64,000 nt of DNA from Corydoras sp. C115 (taxonomy: Eukaryota > Chordata > Actinopteri > Siluriformes > Callichthyidae), in contig JAFMOC010000224.1 of NCBI GenBank assembly GCA_019802505.1, positions 531,501-595,500 on the forward strand, in the 5' to 3' direction. The first letter of the stretch is position 1. Each line of letters opens with the position of its first letter. A program made the translations under genes and the position numbers. The notes beneath the pieces are model-generated. The model saw nothing but the letters and a program-made list of their open reading frames with translations. It was not told where the DNA came from and did no database searches. Shown here one piece after another: positions 22,885 through 30,570 of the stretch.

Positions 22885-23244
22885 AATGATGGCTTAGTGG
22901 TTAGCATGTTCGCCTCTCAGCACTAGGGATTCCCGGTTCGAATCCCCATCTGGGTGAAGTTTCCATGTTCTCCCCGTGTCTGCGTGGGTTTCCTTCTGGT
23001 TCTCCGGTTTCCTCCCACAGTCCAAAAACATGGATCAAGTCAATTGAGTTCTCCAAGTTGCCCCATGTGGAGTGTGTGTGTGTGTGCGTGTGTCTGTGTG
23101 AGTGAGTGTGTGCCCAGTGATAGATTGGCGCCCTGCCCTGGGTGTATCTGCCCAGCGCCCAAAACGGCATGGGGTGGGCATGGGGAACCCCACCACGACC
23201 CTAATATAGGATAAAGCGGAAGATAATGAATGAATGAATGAATT
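22885..23244 (+). mobile_element. tRNA-derived SINE, nearly complete
   Basis: A box TGGCTTAGTGG at about 22889-22899, B box GGTTCGAATCC at about 22936-22946, SINE body, and a (GAAT)n tail at the right. It lacks the GGCGGCACGG start of the 59919 copy. Confidence 0.88.
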
Positions 23245-23261
23245 ACCTGAAGTATGCTCCG

Positions 23262-23420
23262 CTCCGCTCAAGGAGGATGAGTCCCCCACTGAGTCTTGGT
23301 CCTCCCAAGGTTTCTTCCTTAAAAGAGTTTTTTCTTGCCACTGTTACTTCGGCTTGCTCTTTGGGAGTTTAAAGGCTTTTAATTCTGTAAAGTTGCTTTG
23401 TGACAATGTACTGTTGTAAT
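23262..23420 (+). repeat. L2-type LINE 3' tail, sense
   Basis: Starts in CTCAAGGAGGATGAGTCCCC, continues through AGGTTTCTTCCTTAAAAGAG and TTGCTTTGTGACAATGTACT, and ends with AAGCGCTATATAAATAAATA. It directly follows the SINE. Confidence 0.85.
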
Positions 23421-23933
23421 AAGCGCTATATAAATAAATATATAATAATATATATAATATCTTCTCCAAGCTCGTACATTTTACTGTGCACAGCTACCAT
23501 ATTCAGTTCTAAACTGTCTGTGTATTAGGGTGCTCAACCTTGCCTCTCGCTGTTTGTGGAATGTGGAGGGAAGGATAGACATGCATGTGTCCTGCCACTC
23601 CACTGTCCGTCCAGGCAGGTGCAGTCAGTCTGGCTGTCCTCCTGAACTAGAGAGCAAACAAGCCAGCAAACAAAAGACACCAGACAACTGCTGTCTGGAC
23701 GGAAGCTGAGGGTCTCCATTTTTGCTTTCTAGTGGATTGGTAAGCACCCTTTTATTTTTATATCCCTAGGGTACACACAATCTCTGAGGTAAACAACTAT
23801 AGTGCCTCTATGCAGTAGGGGTCACATTATTCATGCTGAAATAAAAGTTTGAAACTTTTACTTGTCTCATGTGGTTCTGTTTCACGTGGTCGGGTCCGGC
23901 ATGCCCACATTCTTTTAACAGCTTTTTGTGCGC
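23421..23933. other. Unique sequence, no gene seen
   Basis: No repeat recognised. 23929-23933 (TGCGC) is the left target duplication of the adjacent LTR insertion. Confidence 0.5.
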
Positions 23934-24289
23934 TGTAACAGGTGCCTAGGGCACCTGTCACCTGTTCTGTGTTTAGTTTCGTTCTGTTGAGTTAATTAAC
24001 GTGCATTGGTCATTAGTTTAGTTAATTAACTCCGTATTGTCATTGGTTTGTTTTGTGCACGTGGTCGGGTGTCTTTTTGTATTTATTTCCATTGTTTCTC
24101 GTCCTCGGGGCTGGTCATTGTTATATGTCACTAGTCTGTTCATACCTCATGTTTTTTGGTGCTACTGCACCTTTAAATAAACTCGTTCTTCTGCTACCTG
24201 CGTACCTGGCTCCCTTCAGCGCGTTTAAACGCGGCGGCTCTGCGCTTCCTATGCGCAGCCGCTTTATCCCGAGGTAGACTACCGTGACA
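23934..24289 (+). repeat. 5' LTR of the three-LTR copy
   Basis: 356 bp, starting TGTAACAGGTGCCTAGGGCA and ending ACTACCGTGACA. It holds a candidate polyadenylation signal AATAAA at about 24176. It differs from the right LTR at about seven positions over the shared 336 bp. Confidence 0.92.
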
Positions 24290-24414
24290 GAACGACCAGC
24301 CAGGCAATTTGGGGAGTCCAGAGCCCAGGTAAGCGATTTTCAAAATGTTTCTTTGCGGGGGCCGTATAACCTCGTACTCGCGGCGCGTTCGGCCGTGTCC
24401 GCGAGTGCGCCGCT
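24290..24414 (+). promoter_or_regulatory. Leader: conserved GGGGAGTCCAGAGCCCAGG block, splice-donor-like site and hairpin
   Basis: The 125-base leader between LTR and ATG contains a block also present at 14909 and 27999, ending in CCCAG|GTAAGC, a good splice-donor match. Nearer the ATG, ACTCGCG and CGCGAGT can pair (7 bp, about 25-base loop). The block may be a primer-binding or packaging site; which tRNA would pair is not clear. Confidence 0.5.
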
Positions 24415-24785
24415 ATGCGCAGCCCGCCGTCCCGGAGCCGTAAGGACGGCTTTTACAGAGTGATGACGGAGTATTATGACTCCGATGATGAGTGGCTATG
24501 GAGGTATGGATATGAGGCGCTTTGTGCGGAGGAAGGCCTTGACCTGGTCGAGGTGTCCGATGACGAGGCGGGCGACTCATACCTGTATGGGCATATTCTG
24601 CCCATACGAACCCTCCTCGACTCTGAGGAGTTCTGGACGGACGCTCCGGTCCAGCTTGTTAAACCCCCCGTGGCGAGATCCAGACGCAGAGCGCGCCGGG
24701 GTAAATGTGGATACATCTGGCGTGAGCGTGGTGTCCCCCTGTCTCGTCTGTTTCGTGTGTCCAGTCCGTCTTCCCTGTGTCAGAG

Positions 24786-25742
24786 ATGTCCGTGTCTTTG
24801 TGTTTGGGCAATGTGGTGGGGGTGTACCTCTACTGTGTGCAGGATGGCGATTCCGAGGTGGAGGTTCACCCAGCGGGCATGCCCGCCGAGGTCCTGCCAG
24901 CATGTGTGCCTGCCAAGGTCCGCCCAGCATGCATGCCCACCGAGGTCCGCCCAGCGTGCGTGCCCGCCAACGTCCTGCCAGCATGCGTGCCAGCCAAGGT
25001 CCTGCCAGGGTGTGAACCCGCCGAGGTCCGCCCAGCGTGCGTGCCAGCCAAGGTCCAGCCAGCGTGCGAACCCGCTGAGGTCCAGCCAGCATGCGTGCCC
25101 GCTGAGGTCCTGCCAGCGCGCGAACCCATCCCGAAATCCAGGGGAGTCACGTCGCCCATCCCGAAGTCCAGGGGCGTCACGCCGCCCATCCCGAAGTCCA
25201 GGGGCGTCACGCCGCCCATCCCGAAGACCAGGGGCGTCACGCCGCCCATCCCGAAGACCAGGGGCGTCACGCCGCCCATCCCGAAGCCCAGGGGCGTCAC
25301 GCCGCCCATCCCGAAGCCCAGGGGCGTCACGCCGCCCATCCCGAAGACCAGGGGCGTCACGCCGCCCATCCCGAAGCCCAGGGGCGTCACGCCGCCCATC
25401 CCGAAGCCCAGGGGCTTCACGCCGCCCATCCCGAGGTCCAGGGGGCCGCACGCCGCCCAGCCCGAGGTCCAGGGGCCGCACGCCACCCAGCCCGAGGTCC
25501 AGGGGCCGCACGCCGCCCAGCCCGAGGTCCAGGGGCCGCACGCCACCCAGCCCGAGGTCCAGGGGCCGCACGCCGCCCAGCCCGAGCAGCAGGGGCCGCA
25601 CGCCGCCCAGCCCGAGCAGCAGGGGCCGCCCAGCCCGAGCAGCAGGGGCCGCACGCCCTCGCTACGCCGCCAGGGGGCGTCCGCCTCGCCACGCCGCCAG
25701 GGGGCGTCCTCCGGACCACGCCGCCCGTGGGCGTCCACCTAA
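24786..25742 (+). pseudogene. Second frame of the three-LTR copy: hydrophobic segment and PAEV repeats
   Basis: Starting at ATG 24786 in a different frame, the translation begins MSVSLCLGNVVGVYLYCVQD, which aligns with MFVSLCLGVAVGVYVFCVQD of the 27999 copy. It is followed by about nine 9-residue repeats of the type VPAEVLPAC (27-bp period) and then PIPKSRGVTP repeats (30-bp period). In the 27999 copy the equivalent segment is in the same frame as the acidic domain, so a frameshift separates the two parts here. The hydrophobic stretch of about 15 residues could be a membrane segment or buried core. Confidence 0.55.
24880..25740 (+). repeat. Coding minisatellites of 27 and 30 bp
   Basis: 24880-25125 is a 27-bp repeat with PAEV-type translation. 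25126-25435 is a 30-bp repeat (unit like CATCCCGAAGTCCAGGGGCG + TCACGCCGCC). 25436-25640 is a related 30-bp repeat with CCGCACGCCGCCCAG, and the last part is a looser CGCCAGGGGGCGTCCGCC type. Because the periods are multiples of three and the DNA is over 70% GC, all three frames stay open on the plus strand. Confidence 0.9.
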
Positions 25743-26068
25743 CCATGCAGCACGAGGGCGTGGCCCACTTCGCGTCCGCCAAAGGTGCTCACCGGCCCAC
25801 ACAGCCAGAGGGCGTGGCCCACTCCTCGTCCGCCGAGGGCGCCCACCGGACCACGCAGCCAGAGGGCGTGGCCCACTCCGTGTCCGCCAAAGGCGCTCAT
25901 CGGTCCACACAGCCAGAGGGCGCCCACCGGACCACGCAGTCAGAGGGCGTGGCCCACTCCTGAACCGCCGAGGGCGCCCACCTGACCTCGCAACCAGAGG
26001 GCGTTCGGCACGCCTCCCCGCAAGGGGTGTCCACCGGAGGGCGCCCGTTCAAGGAGGGTGGAGGACCC

Positions 26069-26303
26069 CCTGTCACCTGTTCTGTGTTTAGTTTCGTTCT
26101 GTTGAGTTAATTAACGTGCATTGGTCATTAGTTTAGTTCATTAACTCCGTATTGTCATTGGTTTGTTTTGTGCACGTGGTCGGGTGTCTTTTTGTATTTA
26201 TTTCCATTGTTTCTCGTCCTCGGGGCTGGTCGTTATTATATGTCACTAGTCTGTTCATACCTCATGTTTTTTGGTGCTACTGCACCTTTAAATAAACTCG
26301 TTC
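26069..26303 (+). repeat. Middle, truncated LTR
   Basis: 235 bp homologous to positions 21-255 of the LTR. It starts after the same GGAGGACCCC junction as the right LTR and breaks at AATAAACTCGTTC, where internal sequence equal to 25058 onward begins again. Confidence 0.9.
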
Positions 26304-27277
26304 GCCAGCGTGCGAACCCGCTGAGGTCCAGCCAGCATGCGTGCCCGCTGAGGTCCTGCCAGCGCGCGAACCCATCCCGAAATCCAGGGGAGTCACGTCG
26401 CCCATCCCGAAGTCCAGGGGCGTCACGCCGGCCATCCCGAAGTCCAGGGGCGTCACGCCGCCCATCCCGAAGACCAGGGGCGTCACGCCGCCCATCCCGA
26501 AGACCAGGGGCGTCACGCCACCCATCCCGAAGCCCAGGGGCGTCACGCCGCCCATCCCGAAGCCCAGGGGCTTCACGCCGCCCATCCCGAGGTCCAGGGG
26601 GCCGCACGCCGCCCAGCCCGAGGTCCAGGGGCCGCACGCCGCCCAGCCCGAGGTCCAGGGGCCGCACGCCACCCAGCCCGAGGTCCAGGGGCCGCACGCC
26701 GCCCAGCCCGAGGTCCAGGGGCCGCACGCCGCCCAGCACGAGGTCCAGGGGCCGCACGCCGCCCAGCCCGAGCAGCAGGGGCCGCACGCCGCCCAGCCCG
26801 AGCAGCAGGGGCCGCCCAGCCCGAGCAGCAGGGGCCGCACGCCCTCGCTACGCCGCCAGGGGGCGTCCGCCTCGCCACGCCGCCAGGGGGCGTCCTCCGG
26901 ACCACGCCGCCCGTGGGCGTCCACCTAACCATGCAGCACGAGGGCGTGGCCCACTTCGCGTCCGCCAAAGGTGCTCACCGGCCCACACAGCCAGAGGGCG
27001 TGGCCCACTCCTCGTCCGCCGAGGGCGCCCACCGGACCACGCAGCCAGAGGGCGTGGCCCACTCCGTGTCCGCCAAAGGCGCTCATCGGTCCACACAGCC
27101 AGAGGGCACCCACCGGACCACGCAGTCAGAGGGCGTGGCCCACTCCTGAACCGCCGAGGGCGCCCACCTGACCTCGCAACCAGAGGGCGTTCGGCACGCC
27201 TCCCCGCAAGGGGTGTCCACCGGAGGGCACCCGTTCAAGGAGGGTGGAGGACCCCCTGTCACCTGTTCTGTGTTTAG
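26304..27277 (+). pseudogene. Duplicated 3' half of the ORF
   Basis: Second copy of the PAEV end, the 30-bp arrays and the C-terminal region, without the acidic domain. It is net 60 bp shorter than the first copy, which fits loss of two 30-bp units. It is entered in frame from an ATG inside the middle LTR (26168), but that is probably chance. It ends at the equivalent stop in the right LTR. Confidence 0.7.
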
Positions 27278-27590
27278 TTTCGTTCTGTTGAGTTAATTAA
27301 CGTGCATTGGTCATTAGTTTAGTTAATTAACTCCGTATTGTCATTGGTTTGTTTTGTGCACGTGGTCGGGTGTCTTTTTGTATTTATTTCCATTGTTTCT
27401 CGTCCTCGGGGCTGGTCGTTATTATATGTCACTAGTCTGTTCATACCTCATGTTTTTTGGTGCTACTGCACCTTTAAATAAACTCGTTCTTCTGCTACCT
27501 GCGTGCCTGGCTCCCTTCAGCGCGTTCAAACGCGGCGGCTCTGCGCTTCCTATGCGCAGCCGCTTTATTCCGAAGTAGACTAACGTGACA
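27255..27590 (+). repeat. 3' LTR of the three-LTR copy, lacking its first 20 bp
   Basis: 336 bp ending CTAACGTGACA, followed by the right target duplication TGCGC (27591-27595). The missing start includes the TG terminus and the upstream polypurine tract, so this copy could not be re-mobilised normally. Confidence 0.9.
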
Positions 27591-27784
27591 TGCGCTGTAA
27601 CACAGGTTTGATTAAATGTAAAGCTCTCTCTGTGTTTTTCTCATTGTGTGTGTGTGTGTGTGTGTCTAAAACACTATGCAGATTGACTTTGCTTATGAAT
27701 TCCATTCCTTTGCGTCAGCATAGAGAGAGTCATGTAGGCCACAGAAAATCTAATAAGGTACAGCAAACTCTTATGTACCCTCTA

Positions 27785-27998
27785 CACTGTAAAAAATACC
27801 TATAGAATCTACCCAATAAATGTGAGGTAAGTATTTGCACTCAGTTTGTTTGGGTATATTTTACCTCATATATTGAGTTAAGATTGACTAAATTAATCAG
27901 TTATGGCACACACACTAAAAAAAGATAAAGTGAACCCAATATATTTAAATACTGTTTACTTAAAAAAATGAAGCAATATTGACATGAATGTTGCTTCT
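27785..27998. other. Possible terminus of a CACTA/EnSpm-type transposon
   Basis: CACTGTAAAAAATACC begins at 27785, the form taken by many fish EnSpm ends. It is followed by short TTTACCTCATAT and GGGTATATT motifs that resemble subterminal repeats. TTTACCTCATAT also occurs at about 30134, on the other side of the LTR insertion. A matching opposite terminus was not found. Confidence 0.35.
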
Positions 27999-28373
27999 TG
28001 TAACGGGTGCCTAGGGCACCTGTTCCTCGGCCGTTGTGTGTGGGTGTTTTTGGTTTCTGTGTTTATGTTCCTGTGTTTTGTTAATTAGCTGTCTCGTGTG
28101 AGTATTTTGGGTTAATTAGCGTCACGGGTTCATTGGGTGGTTTTATGCACGTGGTGGGTATTTAGTTCCGGGGTTTTATGTCTTCCGTGCGCGTCTTGGT
28201 GTTTAATGTCACTTTGTCCTTCGTACCTGCATGTTTGGTGTTTTAGCACCTTTAATAAACATTTCCTTTGTTGTTACTACCTGCGTGCCTGGCTCCCTTC
28301 TGCGCGTTAGAGCGCCGCGGCTCTGCGCTATATTTGTGCATCCGCGTTTAAATCCCAGGTGGGCATCGTGACA
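27999..28373 (+). repeat. 5' LTR
   Basis: 375 bp. The GTAACGGGTGCCTAGGGCACCTG start is itself partly palindromic around CCTAGG. AATAAA at about 28254 is a candidate polyadenylation signal. It is the longest LTR form in the window and differs from the 23934 type in its central part. Confidence 0.95.
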
Positions 28374-28495
28374 GTAAGACGCGCCAACGTTTTGGGAGTC
28401 CAGAGCCCAGGTAGGCTATTTTTATATTTTTCTTTGGGGGGGCCGTATAGCCTCGTACTCGCGACGCGCTCCGCCGTTTCCGCGAGTGCGTCGTG
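28374..28495 (+). promoter_or_regulatory. Leader with conserved block and splice-donor-like site
   Basis: The block TTTTGGGAGTCCAGAGCCCAG at about 28390-28410 is followed by GTAGGC. It is conserved with the 14909 and 23934 copies, while the bases between it and the LTR differ. ACTCGCG...CGCGAGT pairs again just before the ATG. Confidence 0.5.
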
Positions 28496-29755
28496 ATGCG
28501 GAGCCCGCCATCCCGGAGCCGGGGGAACGGCTCAAACAGCGTCATGGCGGAGTGGAGCGACTCCGATGAGGAATGGATGTGGAGGGTTGGGTTTGAGGCG
28601 CTCTGCGCAGAGGAAAATCTGGACATTGTCCAGATTTCCGATGACGAGGCGGGCGAACCTTACCTGTATGGGCACATTCTGCCCATACACACCCTCCGCA
28701 ACACTGAGGAGTTCTGGACGGAGGGTCCAGTCCGGTTTGTTAAACCCCCGGTGGCGAGATCCAGACGCAGAGCGCGGCGACGGCGTGGAGTGAAGCCGCA
28801 GCGGGCGCACAGCGCAGCCGCGGAGCGCGAAGCGTGGACTGCGGGGCAGTCACGTGACGCGACCGCGCCGGTCCGTGCCGCGTCTGGGTCGCGCTGCGAA
28901 GGGGCGGTACCGGAGCCGCCGCCTGAGTGCGCGAATGTGTTGTGTCCCCCTTCCTCCTATGTGTTGTGTCCCCCGTCCTCCTATATGTCGTGTGACCAGT
29001 CTGTCGTCCCCATGTCCGACATGTTTGTCTCATTGTGTTTGGGCGTTGCGGTGGGGGTTTATGTGTTTTGTGTTCAGGATGGAGAGCCCGAGGTGCCGGC
29101 CGAGGTCATGCCAGCGCGCGTGCCCGCCGAGGTTCTGCCTGCGTGTGTGCCCGCCGAGGTCCGCCCATCCCGCGGCCCAGGGGCGTCACGCCGCCCATCC
29201 CGCGGCCCAGGGGCGCCACGCCGCCCATCCCGCGGCCCAGGGGCGCCACGCCGCCCATCCCGCGGCCCAGGGGCGCCACGCCGCCCATCCCGCGGCCCAG
29301 GGGCGTCACGCCGCCCATCCCGCGGCCCAGGGGGCGCCCGCCGCCCATCCCGCGGCCCAGGGGCGTCACGCCGCCCATCCCGCGGCCTAGGGGTCCGAGC
29401 GCCGTCCAGCCCGAGGTCGAGGGTCCGCGCGCCGTCCAGCCCGTCCGTCAGGAGGCGTCCGCCTCGCCACGCCGCCAGGGGGCGTCCGCACGCCCCGCCG
29501 CCAGGGGGCGTCCGCCTCGCCACGCCGCCAGGGGGCGTCCGCCTCGCCACGCCGCCAGGGGGCGTCCGCCTCGCCACGCCGCTCGCCCCGCCGCCAGGGG
29601 GCGCCCGCCTCGCCACGCCGCCAGGGGGCGTCCGCCTCGCCACGCCGCCAGGACTGTTTTCCACACCCGCGCCCGCAGAGGGCGTCCACCCTTTGGGGTT
29701 GTCTTGGTCGCGTCCCCCCAGGCGTTACGCGACCGTAAGGGCGGGGGTAGTGTAA
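28496..29755 (+). CDS. Uncharacterised ORF of the GC-rich LTR retroelement
   Basis: A 419-codon frame from ATG 28496 to a TAA lying in the first bases of the 3' LTR. Residues 1-95: acidic domain with WSDSDEEWMWRVGFEALCAE, then SDDEAGEPYLYGHILPIHTL and VKPPVARSRRRARRRR, ending in a basic patch. Residues about 100-165: low-complexity linker with two CPPSSY motifs. Around residues 180-200: hydrophobic MFVSLCLGVAVGVYVFCVQD. Then three or four PAEV repeats, about eight units of RRPSRGPGAS, and a C-terminal region of RRRPPRHAARGRPH-type repeats. No zinc knuckle, protease, RT or integrase is visible. The acidic domain is well conserved with the 23934 copy, which suggests it was under selection. It could be a highly derived gag-like or RNA-binding protein; I cannot assign a function. 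Confidence 0.75.
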   Translation: MRSPPSRSRGNGSNSVMAEWSDSDEEWMWRVGFEALCAEENLDIVQISDDEAGEPYLYGHILPIHTLRNTEEFWTEGPVRFVKPPVARSRRRARRRRGVKPQRAHSAAAEREAWTAGQSRDATAPVRAASGSRCEGAVPEPPPECANVLCPPSSYVLCPPSSYMSCDQSVVPMSDMFVSLCLGVAVGVYVFCVQDGEPEVPAEVMPARVPAEVLPACVPAEVRPSRGPGASRRPSRGPGAPRRPSRGPGAPRRPSRGPGAPRRPSRGPGASRRPSRGPGGARRPSRGPGASRRPSRGLGVRAPSSPRSRVRAPSSPSVRRRPPRHAARGRPHAPPPGGVRLATPPGGVRLATPPGGVRLATPLAPPPGGARLATPPGGVRLATPPGLFSTPAPAEGVHPLGLSWSRPPRRYATVRAGVV

Positions 29756-30125
29756 CGGGTGCCTAGGGCACCCGTTCCTCGGCCGTTGTGTGTGGGTGTT
29801 TTTGGTTTCTGTGTTTATGTTCCTGTGTTTTGTTAATTAGCTGTCTCGTGTGAGTATTTTGGGTTAATTAGCGTCACGGGTTCATTGGGTGGTTTTATGC
29901 ACGTGGTGGGTATTTAGTTCCGGGGTTTTATGTCTTCCGTGCGCGTCTTGGTGTTTAATGTCACTTTGTCCTTCGTACCTGCATGTTTGGTGTTTTAGCA
30001 CCTTTAATAAACATTTCCTTTGTTGTTACTACCTGCGTGCCTGGCTCCCTTCTGCGCATTAGAGCGCCGCGGCTCTGCGCTATATTTGCGCAGCCGCGTT
30101 TAAATCCCAGGTGGGCATCGTGACA
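29751..30125 (+). repeat. 3' LTR
   Basis: 375 bp, identical to the 5' LTR except at four positions. The ORF stop TAA is part of its TGTAACGGG start. Confidence 0.95.
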
Positions 30126-30570
30126 CTTCTTTATTTACCTCATATTTAATAGTTATATATTACATATATTTTAATATGACTAGCAAACCAGTACTTAGTC
30201 AGAGAAGGTTAAATTTACTTAAATATAATTGACAGACAATTTTGATGTAAACTTTTGTTTAATTAACTGTATATTCAAGAAACAAAAAATACAAAAGTAC
30301 CCTTTTCATGCATATTCAGTAAAACCAAAAGTTTCTCAAACACTTACTTCCCCTTCAAAAAGTCTTATTTTTCAACATATTTCTTGAACAACTGCATCAC
30401 AAAATGCTAAAATGGTCTGGGGTATTTGAGATTTCCAAAATAAATATAAATATATATAACGCTAGTTGAAAACGCTAGGATCAAAACATGTAACCAATCC
30501 TAATAACAGGAGTAACATTAGAAAACATGAATGTCTGAAAACTGTTCATTCCATTATTTTATATTTGAGG
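30126..30570. other. AT-rich sequence, possibly transposon subterminal DNA
   Basis: No coding signal. It lies between the LTR insertion and the last recognisable exon of the minus-strand PB1-like gene and may be the 3' end of that transposon. Confidence 0.35.

Larger units (their letters stand above)
24415..26091 (+). pseudogene. ORF of the three-LTR copy: acidic domain, then frame-shifted repeats
   Basis: A 558-codon frame starting at ATG 24415. Residues 1-95 form an acidic domain aligned closely with the 27999 copy: DSDDEWLWRYGYEALCAEEG, SDDEAGDSYLYGHILPIRTL, then VKPPVARSRRRARR. After about residue 97 this copy lacks about 130 bases and leaves the reading frame that encodes the hydrophobic segment and PAEV repeats. 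It then runs through the GC-rich arrays as Arg/Pro/Ser repeats such as RRPSRSPGAS (about ten units) and RTPPSPRSRG. The stop is a TAG within the middle LTR. No protease, RT or integrase motif is present. I recognise no homologue. The acidic domain is probably genuine and the tail partly out of frame. Confidence 0.6.
23934..27590 (+). mobile_element. GC-rich LTR element with three LTRs (internal tandem duplication)
   Basis: One insertion of 3657 bp framed by a 5-bp duplication TGCGC (23929-23933 and 27591-27595). Order: full 5' LTR (23934-24289), leader, ORF with repeat arrays, a partial middle LTR (26069-26303), a second copy of the repeat arrays (26304 onward), and a 3' LTR lacking its first 20 bases (27255-27590). 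The middle and right internal/LTR junctions carry the same deletion of the polypurine tract and LTR start. The deletion therefore predates the duplication. The duplicated unit is 25058-26303, repeated as 26304-27489. Confidence 0.92.
27999..30125 (+). mobile_element. Complete GC-rich, pol-less LTR retroelement
   Basis: 2127 bp with 375-bp LTRs at both ends, each starting TGTAACGGG and ending GTGACA, flanked by the 5-bp target duplication CTTCT (27994-27998 and 30126-30130). Internal region 28374-29750 (1377 bp) holds a leader, one ORF and a polypurine tract (AGGGCGGGGGTAG at 29738-29750) directly before the 3' LTR. The LTRs differ at 4 of 375 positions, about 1.1%, so insertion is fairly recent. 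There is no reverse transcriptase or integrase, so mobility must depend on another element. I do not recognise the family. Confidence 0.95.

Noticed and set aside
24474..25738. Long minus-strand open frames over the GC-rich arrays
   Set aside because: The period is a multiple of three and the DNA is GC-rich, so all frames stay open. The conserved acidic domain is on the plus strand.
24880..25740. Regular 27/30-bp GC-rich repeats that could suggest a CRISPR array or collagen-like host gene
   Set aside because: Repeats are contiguous with no spacers, lie between LTRs, and translate to Pro/Arg/Ser arrays without a Gly-X-Y pattern.
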